Shown: positions 52,330 through 63,800, counted from the stretch's first letter. The stretch: 64,000 bases of DNA from Limnephilus marmoratus (GCA_917880885.1 OU862919.1:16386001-16450000); one strand, 5' to 3'. A program made the numbers and translations. The notes: a model not told the origin generated them from the letters alone.

Positions 52330-52855
52330 AATACACCATTAATACGCATAAATTAAAAGAAAAAATCTTTGTACAAATCTAATAACAATAACTACCTATG
52401 TCAAAGTATGACGTTTGGCGTTGTTGTTTTTAGGTTATGGTAAAGCTAATTTTAACGAAATATGGATTATTTCCTTGCTTCTCTGGTTATTGTAGTTAGT
52501 AGTAATTATTATTAATTTCAACATCTCTGAAAAATTTTATCGCCAATTTTGTAAAGCAGCTCATCAAATTGTTTTTCTGTCATCCATATCCTTCGGAGTC
52601 TTCTAGTTCCATCTCTTTCAAAATTGTGTTGGATGCGCCTAATTCATGATCCATTTTCTCGCCCAAATACGACGTTTTTTATGCTTTTTCATAATCTCGA
52701 GCTCATCTCGCAAAACATCAGAAGTTAGAGAGACGCACGCACTGACAATTTCAGTTGACGCCATCTTGAATGTCAAATTCGGTTCTACTTAAATTGAAAC
52801 GTGTGAACATAATCTCGTTCAACTTTTTACGTTAAATAAAAGTGGATCAAATTCT
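52330..52855. repeat. Partial tandem copy of the Harbinger-derived repeat
   Basis: From aatacgcataaattaaaag to agtggatcaa the sequence repeats 51910-52310 with few changes plus an extra segment (about 52590-52700) reading cggagtcttctagttcc. The MADF part is absent. Confidence 0.75.
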
Positions 52856-53012
52856 GACTCCATTTTGTGTTTCAAAAACGGTTCTGAAATAAATGCGATT
52901 AAATTATTCACCAAAGAATTTTTAATTCAGGAGATTCAGAATTTTTAATTCAGGAGATTCGTAATCTAAACCTAAAGGATAAACCACCTACATATAGCTA
53001 AGTCTATAGCTA

Positions 53013-53677
53013 CAGTTTGTCAAATAAGAGTAGAAAATATATGAGGGCGCCACTGTTGTTCAAATGGCAATACTAAACACATAACTCATAGTGTAAAGTA
53101 AAGCTGTGTAACCTACATTTTTATAAAAAAAAATAAAAAGGCATAATAGTGGAAAAAATATTTTTTTCATTGCAGTATAGATACCCGCCGATCTCAATAT
53201 TAGAATTGCGTATAGGTATATTATTATTATACCTTTGCAATTTTGTGTTAACATAATGAAGAATAACTTTAATGTAATAAAATATAAAGCACAGTTTAGA
53301 AATTGCTCACATTTACTTAATACTAGATAAAGTACCTAGCGTTGCCTGGGCTTTAGATCATGTCTCTAATTTTAGATCTGAATATATTTAACTCATTCAG
53401 ATCTAAAAGTAGTGTTACTAAACTCACCATTAGTGATTCTTCCTTTCTATCTATTGTTAAATTCAAATTTATGTTGAATTAAATTAAAGCAAATCGCTTT
53501 ATAAATCACCTTTTAATCAAATTTATGTCATGAAGAAAAAATGTTTTTAAAATGTGGTTTACTGTGTTCTATACATTCAGTGTCATTGCACTTCAAAAAA
53601 TATTCGACAGTTAAATTGGTGTTGCCAGTCTACAAATTTAGTAGTTTTTATATTTTCTACTCTTTTTTGACAGACTA
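53013..53677. mobile_element. Tc1-like MITE upstream of DHFR-B
   Basis: The inverted ends CAGTTTGTCAAATAAGAG and CTCTTTTTTGACAGACTA sit between TA dinucleotides (53011-53012 and 53678-53679). Inside is a palindrome, agatctgaatatatttaact then cattcagatct. A near-identical inverted copy lies at 63130-63800. Confidence 0.85.
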
Positions 53678-53821
53678 TATGTGTGGTTTATCCTAAAGTA
53701 CAGCATTTAGAAAAAGCAAAAGCTACGGTCAGAGCTAATAAAAAGCGGCTGGCAGCACCGAAGGCTATGGCAGCTGGCAGCTGGCAGCACTGAAACTGAA
53801 CACTGACGTTTACTTTACTTG

Positions 53822-53832
53822 TTTTGGCGCAA
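53822..53832 (+). promoter_or_regulatory. E2F-like box upstream of DHFR-B
   Basis: TTTTGGCGCAA followed by TTTGAATTA, identical to the DHFR-A box, 189 bp before the ATG at 54011. Confidence 0.6.
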
Positions 53833-54010
53833 TTTGAATTACCTACATTTGTTCAGTGTAATTGAGTGTAACGTCAGATTTCGGAATACAAAGTAACAAC
53901 ATTGACCGCTAGAATATTCAAATTCAGTGCCCAAATCACTTTATCACTACGAAAAACGTAGAACGATTGCTACCAAATTACTTTTGCGTTTTTCGAGACG
54001 TCACTTCAAA

Positions 54011-57000
54011 ATGCCTGGGGCACTAGCTCCTCCGTTGAAATTCGATATAATCGCGGCCGCAGATGAGAAGATGGGAATTGGCAAAAGTGGAGGACTGCCA
54101 TGGATGTTAAAGTAAGTAATATTTCCTTGAATAAATCGTGTAGCCACGTAATTTATCTCAATTAATTTGTGGATACCGCTGAAATCCCTGTCACTTATTG
54201 TGCTCCGTAGACACTGCAGAAATTATATTTTTTATACATGAGATAGGGTCGTTGATAGTTTGAGCTGGTAGGTACGGTCTTACTCCGCTTTCAACGCGAT
54301 TAAAGCTTAGTGAGAAGTCCTGCGCTATAAATTAAAGGGTTAATGCTTGGCTTTTTATGGAAACAATAATGAATTATTGTTGTCATTTTTTTTAATATCT
54401 ACTAGGTCATAGAATAAAGTAGATTACAAGAAGTGCCATGTGGGCATGTTTTGTCCAAAAGTATGGCAAATCAGGCCTTAAATTTCCAATACGTAACTGT
54501 GTTCCATCATCATTAAAATGGCATGGCCATATATGATGTAAGGGAGGCGCTTGCTAAGGATTTGGACTATAACCAAAAGTTTAGTGGCGACATTAGATTC
54601 CATTCAAACTGCGTGGAAGGCTTGTTCTGTTTATTGAGTATTAGGTACAGTATTTATATATCCATTACAGTATTTATATATAGAGTTCACTATGGCAGTA
54701 CACCATAGCAGAGTGATAGATAGGTACTCTCAGTATCACCCTGGTGAAAGTTCACCAATCAACACGGCTTTGGCTGCGTTTGGTGACCAGATCTGAATAT
54801 CCAGGAATCTCCCAACATTCCTCTTTCCCATCTCCTTACCTTTCACACTCGCTTCAATCTCACAACATACCCCAATTGGGGATACCGAATCCAAGGGATC
54901 CCATTCTTTTTGAGGTTGAGCTTTTTCCTTTCTTCAATCTCACAACTCCAATTGGGGATACCTGATCCAAGGGATTTCATCCTTTTTGAGGTTGAGAACT
55001 TATTTTTATCTCAATTTACATGGAAATCGATTCTAATAAGAATCTTAATAGAATTTAATCATTGACCATTCTCATGCGAAAAATTTGAAGCAGAAAAACA
55101 TTCAGTCGCTTATGGGAGTTGAACCCAGCACCTCAGCCTTGCCGGGGCATTGCTTTGACCACTGAATTAGCACTAACAATGAACTTTTGAATTAGACAAT
55201 CGGCGCACAAATCGTTAAGGCACAGTCACTTGGAAACCTATAGGAGTATAAAGACATAATGCGAAATTGATACATTTTAATAACTATTAATATTAATCTT
55301 TTCTAAAAAAAAAGCTTTCGCCATTACATAGGAATAATGGCTGGCATGATGTCCAATTACACTCAGCGCGAATGGTTGTTTCAAGAGTTTCAGATTACAT
55401 GGCATTGGAATTCGGGTCAATCGAAAATGAATAAATGAATGCAAATCTTGAAAGTGGAAATTAATCCATTTCGTGATTAGGTGATGTTGACATATTTAAC
55501 ATCAACTTGGCGAATTTTGTGGATCTTTTAAAAAACTTATGTAAAAAACTTATTCCAATATATCTGTATTTTTGTAAACTTATCAAATCGCTGTATTTTT
55601 TTTTTTTGGTCATGAATTAGTTGTACTACCAAACATGTAAAAGCCCTCTGGGCATTGAATAAATAAATAAATAATAAAATTAGATGTATTGCAGTAAAAA
55701 GTCTGCTTTTACTCATTGATTTAGTTGTTGTTTTGATGCAGGAAAGAGATGGCTTATTTTAATAAGATGACCAAGACTAATTCCCATCCCGATAAGAAGA
55801 ATGTGGTGATAATGGGCAGGAAGACCTGGGAATCTATCCCTGCGAAGTTCCGTCCCCTCAATGACAGATTGAATGTGGTGCTTAGCAGAACGAGGCAGGA
55901 CTCCACCGATGATCCTCGAGTCCTGGAATGCACTGATCTGGATACGGCCATGATGTGTCTAGAGAGTGATCACGCCAGCATTGATCGTGTCTGGATTGTT
56001 GGGGGTGCAGGAGTTTATGAGGTTAACCTTGTTCTATATTTATTTACGTTTCGCCGAGTAATTACTACAACTAGGTAACTCTGAAATCAGCTTTTCGAGT
56101 CACTCACAAAATCGTACCTTTATTTCCTTGCCATTGTATGTAATGTGTGTTTGTGGATAATGGTGAGGAAATAAAGGTACCTATGTTTTTCAAAAAAAGT
56201 GTAACCACTAACCGCGACGACGTAGCTTTGAAACCATTACATTTTAAAGTAAACATATATCTGTCTCACTTACACAAGTTACAAAAACAATACCGCCGCT
56301 AAGATTAAACAAAGATAGATACACAAACTTGCGATGACAGGTTGGTGTTGCTTACCAAATGAAATTTTACCCCAAATAAGCACACATATTTTTTTAATAA
56401 TAAATAAATAATAATCAATAGATTTTTTACAGTATTATACATTTTGTTCTTTTATCATTGAGTCTATTTTTGAAAAGGTCACTGCTCAGCTACAATTCAG
56501 GATTTCTCCTGGAATGCAACTGGTTTTCAGCAGTGCCTCCAATATATAAAACAGAAAATAAAATTTAAAAATAAATTAAATTAAGATAAAATAAATACAA
56601 AAATTAAATTACATATAAGAATTAAATCAAATCCCTAATTCAACACACACAATATAATACAATATAAATAAATAAATAATAGAAATTAAAATAAATTAAT
56701 AATGTAAAGAATTCAAAGTAAAGCCAATAATCATATTAAAACTCAAATACAAAATAAAATCAATTCAAGTATAAAATATGATCAAAAATATATTAAAAAA
56801 TATAATCAAAAATATAATATATGATTAAAAGTAAGCATAACTAATGAAATAATTACAACATTATAATCTTAATATATAAAACAAAGTCGGATTAGTTACA
56901 CTATTTATAACTCGAGAACAGCTGGACCGATTTTGATGATCTTTGTTTTGTTGGATTTGTCTCCGCCCCGGATAACAGAATAACTATTAAAACATCGCAA

Positions 57001-60000
57001 AAATTCACGAAAAAGAAAGTTATGAAGAAAATTCATTTCCTCATACATTTTGTATGGAACGAATTTTCATCTTTTGAAAGAGCTGCAGCAATATTATGTT
57101 AGGTATAATATTGAAGTTTGCTTGAATTCCAATAATTCAAAAACGTCAAATGTCAATGCGCTGATTGATTTGCTTTTGTTTTTAAACATATAATGTTGCC
57201 TCTCTTTCTTACACACTCAATGTCAACAGTCGAAAATGAGACAAACGGTGAACGTATGCCTGCACAACTCCAGGAAAACAGCCAGTTCTTTCCAAAACAT
57301 TCAAGGCCTATTGCAAAGTGGAGTATTGCAATTCGTTGAAGTCAATCAAATACATGTTCAAATTTGTCACAAAATTCAGCGATATGGCGGTTTTTGGCGT
57401 TCAAACTACACAGTTCATCTAAAAAGTGATGAATGCTTCTACTTTGGGTTGTTGCTGGTGAATGTTCGTGGGCCGACATTGTTTGAATCACAAGTCAATG
57501 GTGTAGTGTGCCCAACATTTCGTATTGCATGTCAGCAGGTCAATTTGCTTGAAAACGATATTCATTGGGACATGACAATCGCTGAAGCAATTGTTTCTGC
57601 ATCTCCAAGTCTGATACGCACATTATTTGATTTGCTATCATTATTTCGACATGTTTCCCATCAAATCTACGTGAATTATGGAACAAGTACAAAGATGACA
57701 AGGATGATATTTTACATCGAATTCGTTTCAGTTCAGGGAATCCTGATCTCGAGGTGAATGAGGATATAAATAACCAGGCTTTGTTTTTGATCGAAGACAT
57801 ATGTTACATCATGTGCGGCAGTTTCTTAGTCAAGTTATGAATACCAACGCCAGATTGTGGAATGAACGACGCTTTCAATCAAGAATTGGAACTTGAATGT
57901 GAATATGATCAAGATGCATTGAACCAATCAGTTCGAAGTGTACGATACGTTAATCAAGGCAATTGATGATGCAAATGGTGGCTTATTTTTTCTCGGTGCG
58001 CCCGGTGGAACTGGAAAGACATTCCTCATGTCATTGATTTTGGTCACCGTTCGTGCGATATCCGAAATTGCTGTAGCACTCACTTCTTCAGGAATAGCAG
58101 CCACATTGCTAGAAGTATATCGAACAGCTCATTCAGCGTTGAAATTGCCGTTAAACCTTCAAACGACCGAAATACGGATATGCAATATTATGAAACACTC
58201 AGCAATGGCCAAAGTTTTGGTAGCAAGTAAAATCATCATCTGGTATGAATGCACAATGGCGCACAAACGCGCATTGGAAGCACTCAATTGAACTATGAAA
58301 GATCTGCGTAATGACTCAAGATGTTTTGGAGGCGCAATGATTCTACTTTCTGACGATTTCCGCCAAACACTACCAGTCATTCCAAGATCGACCGCTGCCG
58401 ATGAAATAAATTTCCTCAAATCATCGACTCTGCGGAGCTATGTGAAGAAACTTCAACTGACGATACATATGCGAGTTGCATTGCTAAACAATCCATCTGC
58501 TGAAGATTTCTCCAAGCAATTGGTGATTATCGGTAATGAGTAATGACAAAACGAAAAATGTTGTATATCACGAGGTGCTTCAATGAAGGGAATCGACCCA
58601 AGTGCAACCCATCCAGTAAATAGTTTAACAGAAAGTAGTACAATAATGCCACGTGAATCATTTCGATTCGCTTTAATAAAGCAAATGCCTTGCTGCCATG
58701 TGAATTACATTTCTTAATTCATTTTAACTTTAAAAAAATGAAATTAATTCAGCTAATAAGTTAACACAACAGTTATTGATTCTGAGGCGGTACGAAGTTC
58801 TCCAGATCAGCTAGTATATTATAAAAAAAAACAAATACAAAACTTTATTCCACTTAATTTTATTTGACCGTAACCAGTTTCAGCTCGTTAGAGCCATCTT
58901 CAGACTGTTAGAAATAATTCTTAGTCTTAGTCGGTTTATATACACAATATATTGGGGAGGGGGAGGGGGGTGGTGTACAAGGATTTTAATCAATTATAAT
59001 AATTATATTTGTTGCTAAGTCGTTTTAGACTGTCGAATTTCTAAATATTTTTTTTTTTTGGTAATTCCAGTAAGCTAATTACCTTGGGTTTGTAGCTCAC
59101 TTCAATGTTGATTGGGGAAAAACCTTACAAGTAATATGAGTTACTAATGACCTAATTTTATTGTCAAATCGTTATTATATTTATGAAGTTTGGTATTTTT
59201 TTATCGCTTTTTGAAGGGATACATGTTTACATTGGAGTAGGAATGGTCAAAACTAATACACATTTTAATTTCCAAATTATTATGAAAATTACACTGGATA
59301 CAAAAGCGGGGACTTAGCAAATGAATCTAATTGCTTTATCTTTACAAAGTTATTTTTTGAAGGGATACATTAGAGTAGGAATGGTCTAAATAAGTATTTA
59401 TTTTTGAGTAGGAATGGTCTAAATAGGTATTTAGTTTAGTTCACTTTCCTCGTCATAACGATAAGCGATAGGTATATTTGTTTTTTTTTTTTAATTCTTA
59501 TGTTTGTAATCTTAATAAATCTAATTTTCTTTTACTAAATGTTTCATTTCGCCTACATATTTCTATTATTATAAGCAAGTAAACAAAATTTTATACATTA
59601 TTTAATTGAAAAACAATAGCATAAGTAATTCACCAAAGCACTAAAATTTCTACCGGCAACTCTTTTTTTTTTTTATCCCACGAACCGTATTGACCTAATT
59701 TTCGAATACAAGTAGGTGACATTGTGCAATTCGTAATAGTCTTAGAGATATTCAAGGAATTGTATACTGGCACATTTTCACCCCAACAAGGTAGGCGAGA
59801 ATGTGCCATCAATATTATTTATTTTCTCGTTAATTATAATAGATCAGTGACATTTATCAAAATAATCTTATAACTAAATGGTTAGAGAGCTAGGGTGAAT
59901 TTTTTATTTTGGCGTAGGGCTCATAAAATTTTTTGTATGATCAAAAAACCTTGAAAAGTGGCGCATAGTCACCCCGTTCGACGGTATCCGATATTTTATT

Positions 60001-61212
60001 TTAATTTTTGCATTTTTAATTTAATATGAACATGTAAACAATAAACGCACATGTAGAAAGTAATTCCGCTTGATTTATTATGTTTTTGTGACCTTGAATC
60101 TTTCACTAAGCATTTACCCATTTTGGTGGCATGTCGTTCGGTTCAACTCGGTCGGCGTCACACTGAGCGCTGAACTGACGTTAGCTGGGCATATGGCTGT
60201 TGCCATTTGTGCGATGTAATTACTGATCTAGTGTATATATATGTAACTCAAAAAAACTGATTTCGTAGTTACCTTTGTTTTTTTTGTTTACATGAGCTCC
60301 ACACAGGAGGCCCTGAGGAAAATAATTTCCCTCAGGGCCTATGTCATCTTTGGGATGTTGTGTGAAGGAATTTTTTTTAGGAAAGGAAGAATGGGAGAGT
60401 TCTGGGAAGGAAAAGGGTTTAAGGGGGTGGGTAGGAATCTGGGATTCATTGGTCCTGGTCATCCGCTTCAAAGATCTAGACAAACTACACCCCATGAACC
60501 CGGGCACCCCTGCTAAATCACTAAACGTAGCGAACCACTTGGGGTGACCCATGGCAGAGGTGTTGGTTACCGGCGGTAACCATTCCCGCCTCCCTTACCC
60601 CACTATTTTTGTACTTTCTTTATTTACATTGAATTGAAAAAAAAACACTTTGAACCTTCGCTGATTTATACTATCCTTTAGTACACCATTTTTTTCTACA
60701 TTAGCTCCACACTGAGGAAAACAATTTCCCTCGAGACCTATATAATATTATCTTTGGAGAGATACTGTGTGGTGAATACTTTTATCCTTTCCAGCAGTAT
60801 GTGAAAAAATAATCCAAGTACAATATAATTTGGGTAGCACTATGTATGGAAACCAGTATTAAAGAGTAGCATATCACTTTATATAAGCGACTTGTGGTTG
60901 TTGCATCGCAGTTAAAGAGCTTGTGTGCAAGTTGTTGGTTTTTTGTCTGTGGCCAGAAATGATTTCGATAATTAGATTCCAATACTGATTGATGTAATTA
61001 AATTCCAGGAAGCCATGGAACACAAAGCCTGCAACAAAATCTACCTGACGGAGATCGAGGGGGACTTTGACTGTGATGTTTTCTTCCCGGAGATCCCGCC
61101 CAACTTCATCAAGCTGGAAGATCACGGAGATGAGGCGGAAGCTGTTCCTATGGAAGTGCAGGAGGAGAACAACATCAAATATCGTTACAGAATTTACAAG
61201 AAACAGTCGTAG
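54011..61212 (+). CDS. DHFR: Dihydrofolate reductase, copy B
   Basis: Three exons: 54011-54111, 55742-56021 and 61009-61212 (194 aa). The donors are GTAAGT and GTTAAC (weak); the acceptors are GCAG and CCAG. Blocks match DHFR throughout: FDIIAAADEKMGIGKSGGLP with W31, acid E36 in LKKEM, GRKTW (T62), RPLNDRLNVVLSR, WIVGGAGVYE, IYLTEIEGDFDCDVFFPEI and NIKYRYRIYKK. GRKTW and WIVGG are closer to the family consensus than the same places in copy A (GRNTW, WIIGGARVYK). An in-frame ATG at 53927 would add 28 residues rich in Arg and Lys; which start is used cannot be told from sequence. Intron 1 carries a SINE and a direct repeat. Intron 2 carries a decayed Helitron and hairpin repeats. No break in the frame. 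Confidence 0.93.
54852..55010. repeat. Direct repeat in DHFR-B intron 1
   Basis: A unit of roughly 75 bp, cttcaatctcacaac then ccaattggggatacc, gatccaagggat and tttttgaggttgag, is present twice. Upstream phrases (accagatctgaat, ccaggaat) are shared with 44860-44890. Confidence 0.75.
55085..55175 (-). repeat. tRNA-derived SINE head
   Basis: On the - strand GCTAATTCAGTGGTCAAAGC resembles box A, and GGTTCAACTCCCA is box B. The sequence is degraded and lacks a full cloverleaf. Confidence 0.55.
56022..56866. other. Intron DNA, AT-rich
   Basis: DHFR-B intron 2. From about 56560 to 56860 it is nearly pure A/T with ataaataaat and aaaattaaat runs. No coding. Confidence 0.6.
56867..58814 (+). mobile_element. 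Decayed Helitron with both ends, DHFR-B intron 2
   Basis: The 5' end TCTTAATATATAAAAC follows an A, and the phrase aactcgagaacagctggacc, frequent at insect Helitron 5' ends, lies about 45 bp inside. The 3' end is GATCAG then CTAG before T, with the same 70-bp terminal segment as at 28620-28681. It encodes broken Pif1-type helicase pieces but no intact Rep domain. Confidence 0.75.
57236..58543 (+). pseudogene. Helitron Pif1-like helicase, broken
   Basis: Three frames in order. 57236-57757 contains LVNVRGPTLFESQVNGVVCP and NLLENDIHWDMTIAEAIVSA, from the region before the helicase. 57938-58291 has Walker A GAPGGTGKTF, a SSGIAATLL motif, and IIIWYECTMAHK, where the expected Walker B aspartate is tyrosine. 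58295-58543 has DDFRQTLPVIPRSTAADE. Frames are separated by shifts or stops. Helicase activity would be lost. Confidence 0.75.
58815..60288. other. Intron DNA with one hammerhead-like motif
   Basis: DHFR-B intron 2. A motif resembling a hammerhead core lies at 58877-58903. A G-rich run is at 58950-58975. Near 59200-59420 the phrase gagtaggaatggtc occurs three times. No gene. Confidence 0.5.
58877..58903 (-). ncRNA. Hammerhead-like motif, diverged
   Basis: On the - strand CTGAAGA, one extra base, GGCTC, loop TAAC, GAGCT, then GAAAC. The same design as at 43827 and 45059, with a different stem sequence. The closing pair is a mismatch here. Confidence 0.3.
60297..60368. repeat. Two-stem hairpin module, copy 3
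   Basis: CTCCACACAG, then GGCCCTGAGG, AT loop, CCTCAGGGCC, and TTGTGTGAAG. It is followed (60470-60600) by the same flanking phrases as around 44600-44760. Confidence 0.8.
60705..60772. repeat. Two-stem hairpin module, copy 4, degraded
   Basis: CTCCACACTGAGG and ACTGTGTGG remain. The inner stem has lost its left GGCC. Confidence 0.65.
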
Positions 61213-61409
61213 AATAAAAACTCATCATAAAAAGTTTTAAAAACTCCTTTATTAATTTTTTGGTTTGATTACATCTATTTACAGTTTTATAAATATCTAT
61301 CTAAAATGTTTTAAATAATAAAGAATTTTTATATATTTAATTAATTCTTTCTTATGTTAACCCATGTGTAAAAATTCTTTTCAGCTTTATAAGCTCATAA
61401 ATTAATTGA

Positions 61410-61710
61410 ATGATTCCTGAGCGTATTTAAACGGTTGCCTCTAAAATCATGAAAAGTTGAATTCCAATGACCTATCTCTACGGGTACCTGAAGGATTTTA
61501 TTAACGATTCCTGAGCGTATTTGAACGGTTGCCTCTAAAATCATGAAAAGCTGAATTCCAATGACCTATCTCTAAGGGTATCCGAAGCATTTTATTAACG
61601 ATTCCTGAGCGCATTTGAACGGTTGCCTCTAAAATCATGAACAGTTGAATTCCTTAATGATAGGTCTCTACGGGTACCCGAAGGATTTTATCAACAATTC
61701 CTGAGCATAT
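61410..61710. repeat. Minisatellite of about 95 bp, just over three units
   Basis: Units begin gattcctgagcg at about 61411, 61506 and 61601, with a partial unit at 61697. Each unit contains acggttgcctctaaaatcat and a cgaaggattttatt-like end. It starts about 200 bp after the DHFR-B stop. Confidence 0.9.
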
Positions 61711-61770
61711 TTGGAGTAAAAATGTAGATGTCAATTTGCGTCCGTTGATATATTTTTCAATTAAAAACAA

Positions 61771-61855
61771 AACAACTGGGTTTGAGTCCCAGTGGAGCCA
61801 ATATCTTTTTCTGATTTTTCTGCCTCCAGATTTTCGATTGAGTTTCGTTAATATT
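61771..61855 (+). repeat. SINE fragment
   Basis: It keeps box B (GGGTTTGAGTCCCAG) and the tail aatatctttttctgattttt and tccagattttcgattgagtt shared with 46752-46885. The head is missing. Confidence 0.65.
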
Positions 61856-61859
61856 GTCT

Positions 61860-63129
61860 TCATTTAATTAAATATTATAATTTGAGATTTTACTCAGAAA
61901 AAGTTAAAAATAAAAAATAAAAAAATTATTTTTCCATCGCCATTTTAACTTTCAAAATAAATAACTTTGTGTACCACTATTTAATCAAAATTAAAATAAA
62001 ATATAGCTCGCAATCAAGATTTCACAAGTCACATGAGAAAAAACTTAATCATTACAAAGGCTGCTGAAAGAAATGTAATTTTTTTTCCTGAATATAAATT
62101 TTCCAACATGAAAAATTACCGAACTTCACATAACAAAATCAAAGAAATAAATTTTTCCTGAAATTTTTTTTTTAGAAAAATAATAAACTTCCCAACATAG
62201 AACTCACATAAGTACCTACTTAATATCAAAAAATAAGTCTTCAAAAATTTTCTAAGAATTTTTTTCAGAAAATAAAGTTTTCCATGATTAAAAATTTCCT
62301 GACAGGAAATGTTTCCAAACTTCAAGTAATAAAATCAAAAAGAAAAATGTCTAACCGAACATCGAAATGGACGCGTGCGGTAACTATAATGATAGCTCCA
62401 CACTACTCGCGAAGTTGAACGTTGAACGAGGTTAGGCGAATATGATAGTGCAGAGAGGCACTTCGTCCAACCTTGGCTCGCCTCAGGCGACTTCCATTTG
62501 TTGTCGGTTTTTGCGCCGAGTCCTGAGTCAAAGGATTCGAAGTTACACGAAGTGCCTACACAAAGTGCCTCTCTACACTACTCGGCTAACTTCAGTTCGC
62601 TTCAATACGTCGTTGTGAGTACACGTGCGAGCTAGTAATTATTTTTTATCTGTTAAAAATACAACAAATTAAAAAAAACAAAATTCTTTTGTACCAATTT
62701 ATTTATGTGTTCCCAGTAGTTCCCTTGTCATAGTTTAATTGACTGCTAACTTAATTCTGTTCCGGTACATTGCAATCATCCACCATCTTCTTTTCTCTCT
62801 TTTTTATAAATATGCACATAGTTATTTATTTATTTGTTATAAGAATACATTACATGTACATTGTTTAGTTTTTTGTGTTATTTCATCCGCCATGCTAGGG
62901 ATATACCTGTGTTTATGGCAGGTGAAGTTTACAGATTGGAAATTATAAATTTGTAATGGTTGATAAATTAAATTATAAGTTGTACCTACAAATTAAATTA
63001 AATTACAAAATTTTATAATAATAATAATGGCATATTTTAATAATAATAAGTTGATTAAGTTATTAAGTAAGTAATAGTAATTAAATCATTTGTTAAATTA
63101 AGGTACATCGTTTCTAATAATCATTTTTA
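61860..63129. other. Intergenic, one inverted repeat remnant
   Basis: At 62398-62600 an inverted pair, gtgcagagaggcacttcgt and acgaagtgcctacac, with an extra aagtgcctctctacac, suggests a MITE relic. No gene. Confidence 0.5.
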
Positions 63130-63800
63130 TAGTCTGTCAAAAAAGAGTAGAAAATATAAAAACTTGAACTACTGAATTTGTAGACTGGCAACACCAATTT
63201 AACTGTCAAATATTTTTTTGAAGTGCAATGACACTGAATGTATAGAACACAGTAAACCACATTTTAAAAAACATTTTTTCTTCATGACATAAAATTGATA
63301 AAAAGGTGATTTATAAAGCGATTTGCTTTAATTTAATTCAACATAAATGTGATTTTAACAATAGATAGAAAGGAAGAATCACTAATGGTGAGTTTAGTAA
63401 CACTACTTTTAGATCTGAATGAGTTAAATATATTCAGATCTAAAATTAGAGACATGATCTAAAGCCCAGGCAACGCTAGGTACTTTATATAGTATTAAAT
63501 AAATGTGAGCAATTTCTAAACTGTGCTTCATATTTTATTACATTATAGTTATTCTTCATTATGTTAACACAAAATTGTAAAGGTATAATAATAATATACC
63601 TATACGCAATTCTAATTTTGAGACCGGCGGGTATCTATACTGCAATGAAAAAATATTTTTTCCACTATTATGCCTTTTTAATTTTTTATAAAAATGTAGG
63701 TTACACAGCTTTACTTTAACACCATGAGTTATGTGTTTAGTATTGCCATTTGAACAACAGTGGCACCCTCATATATTTTCTACTCTTATTTGACAAACTG
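63130..63800. mobile_element. Tc1-like MITE downstream of DHFR-B
   Basis: It runs TAGTCTGTCAAAAAAGAGT to ACTCTTATTTGACAAACTG between TA dinucleotides (63128-63129 and 63801-63802). It is the inverted twin of 53013-53677 and includes the cattcagatctaaaatt palindrome. Confidence 0.85.

Noticed and set aside
60220..60552. 110-codon - strand frame
   Set aside because: It lies in the dispersed hairpin-containing repeat, and similar broken frames occur at other copies.
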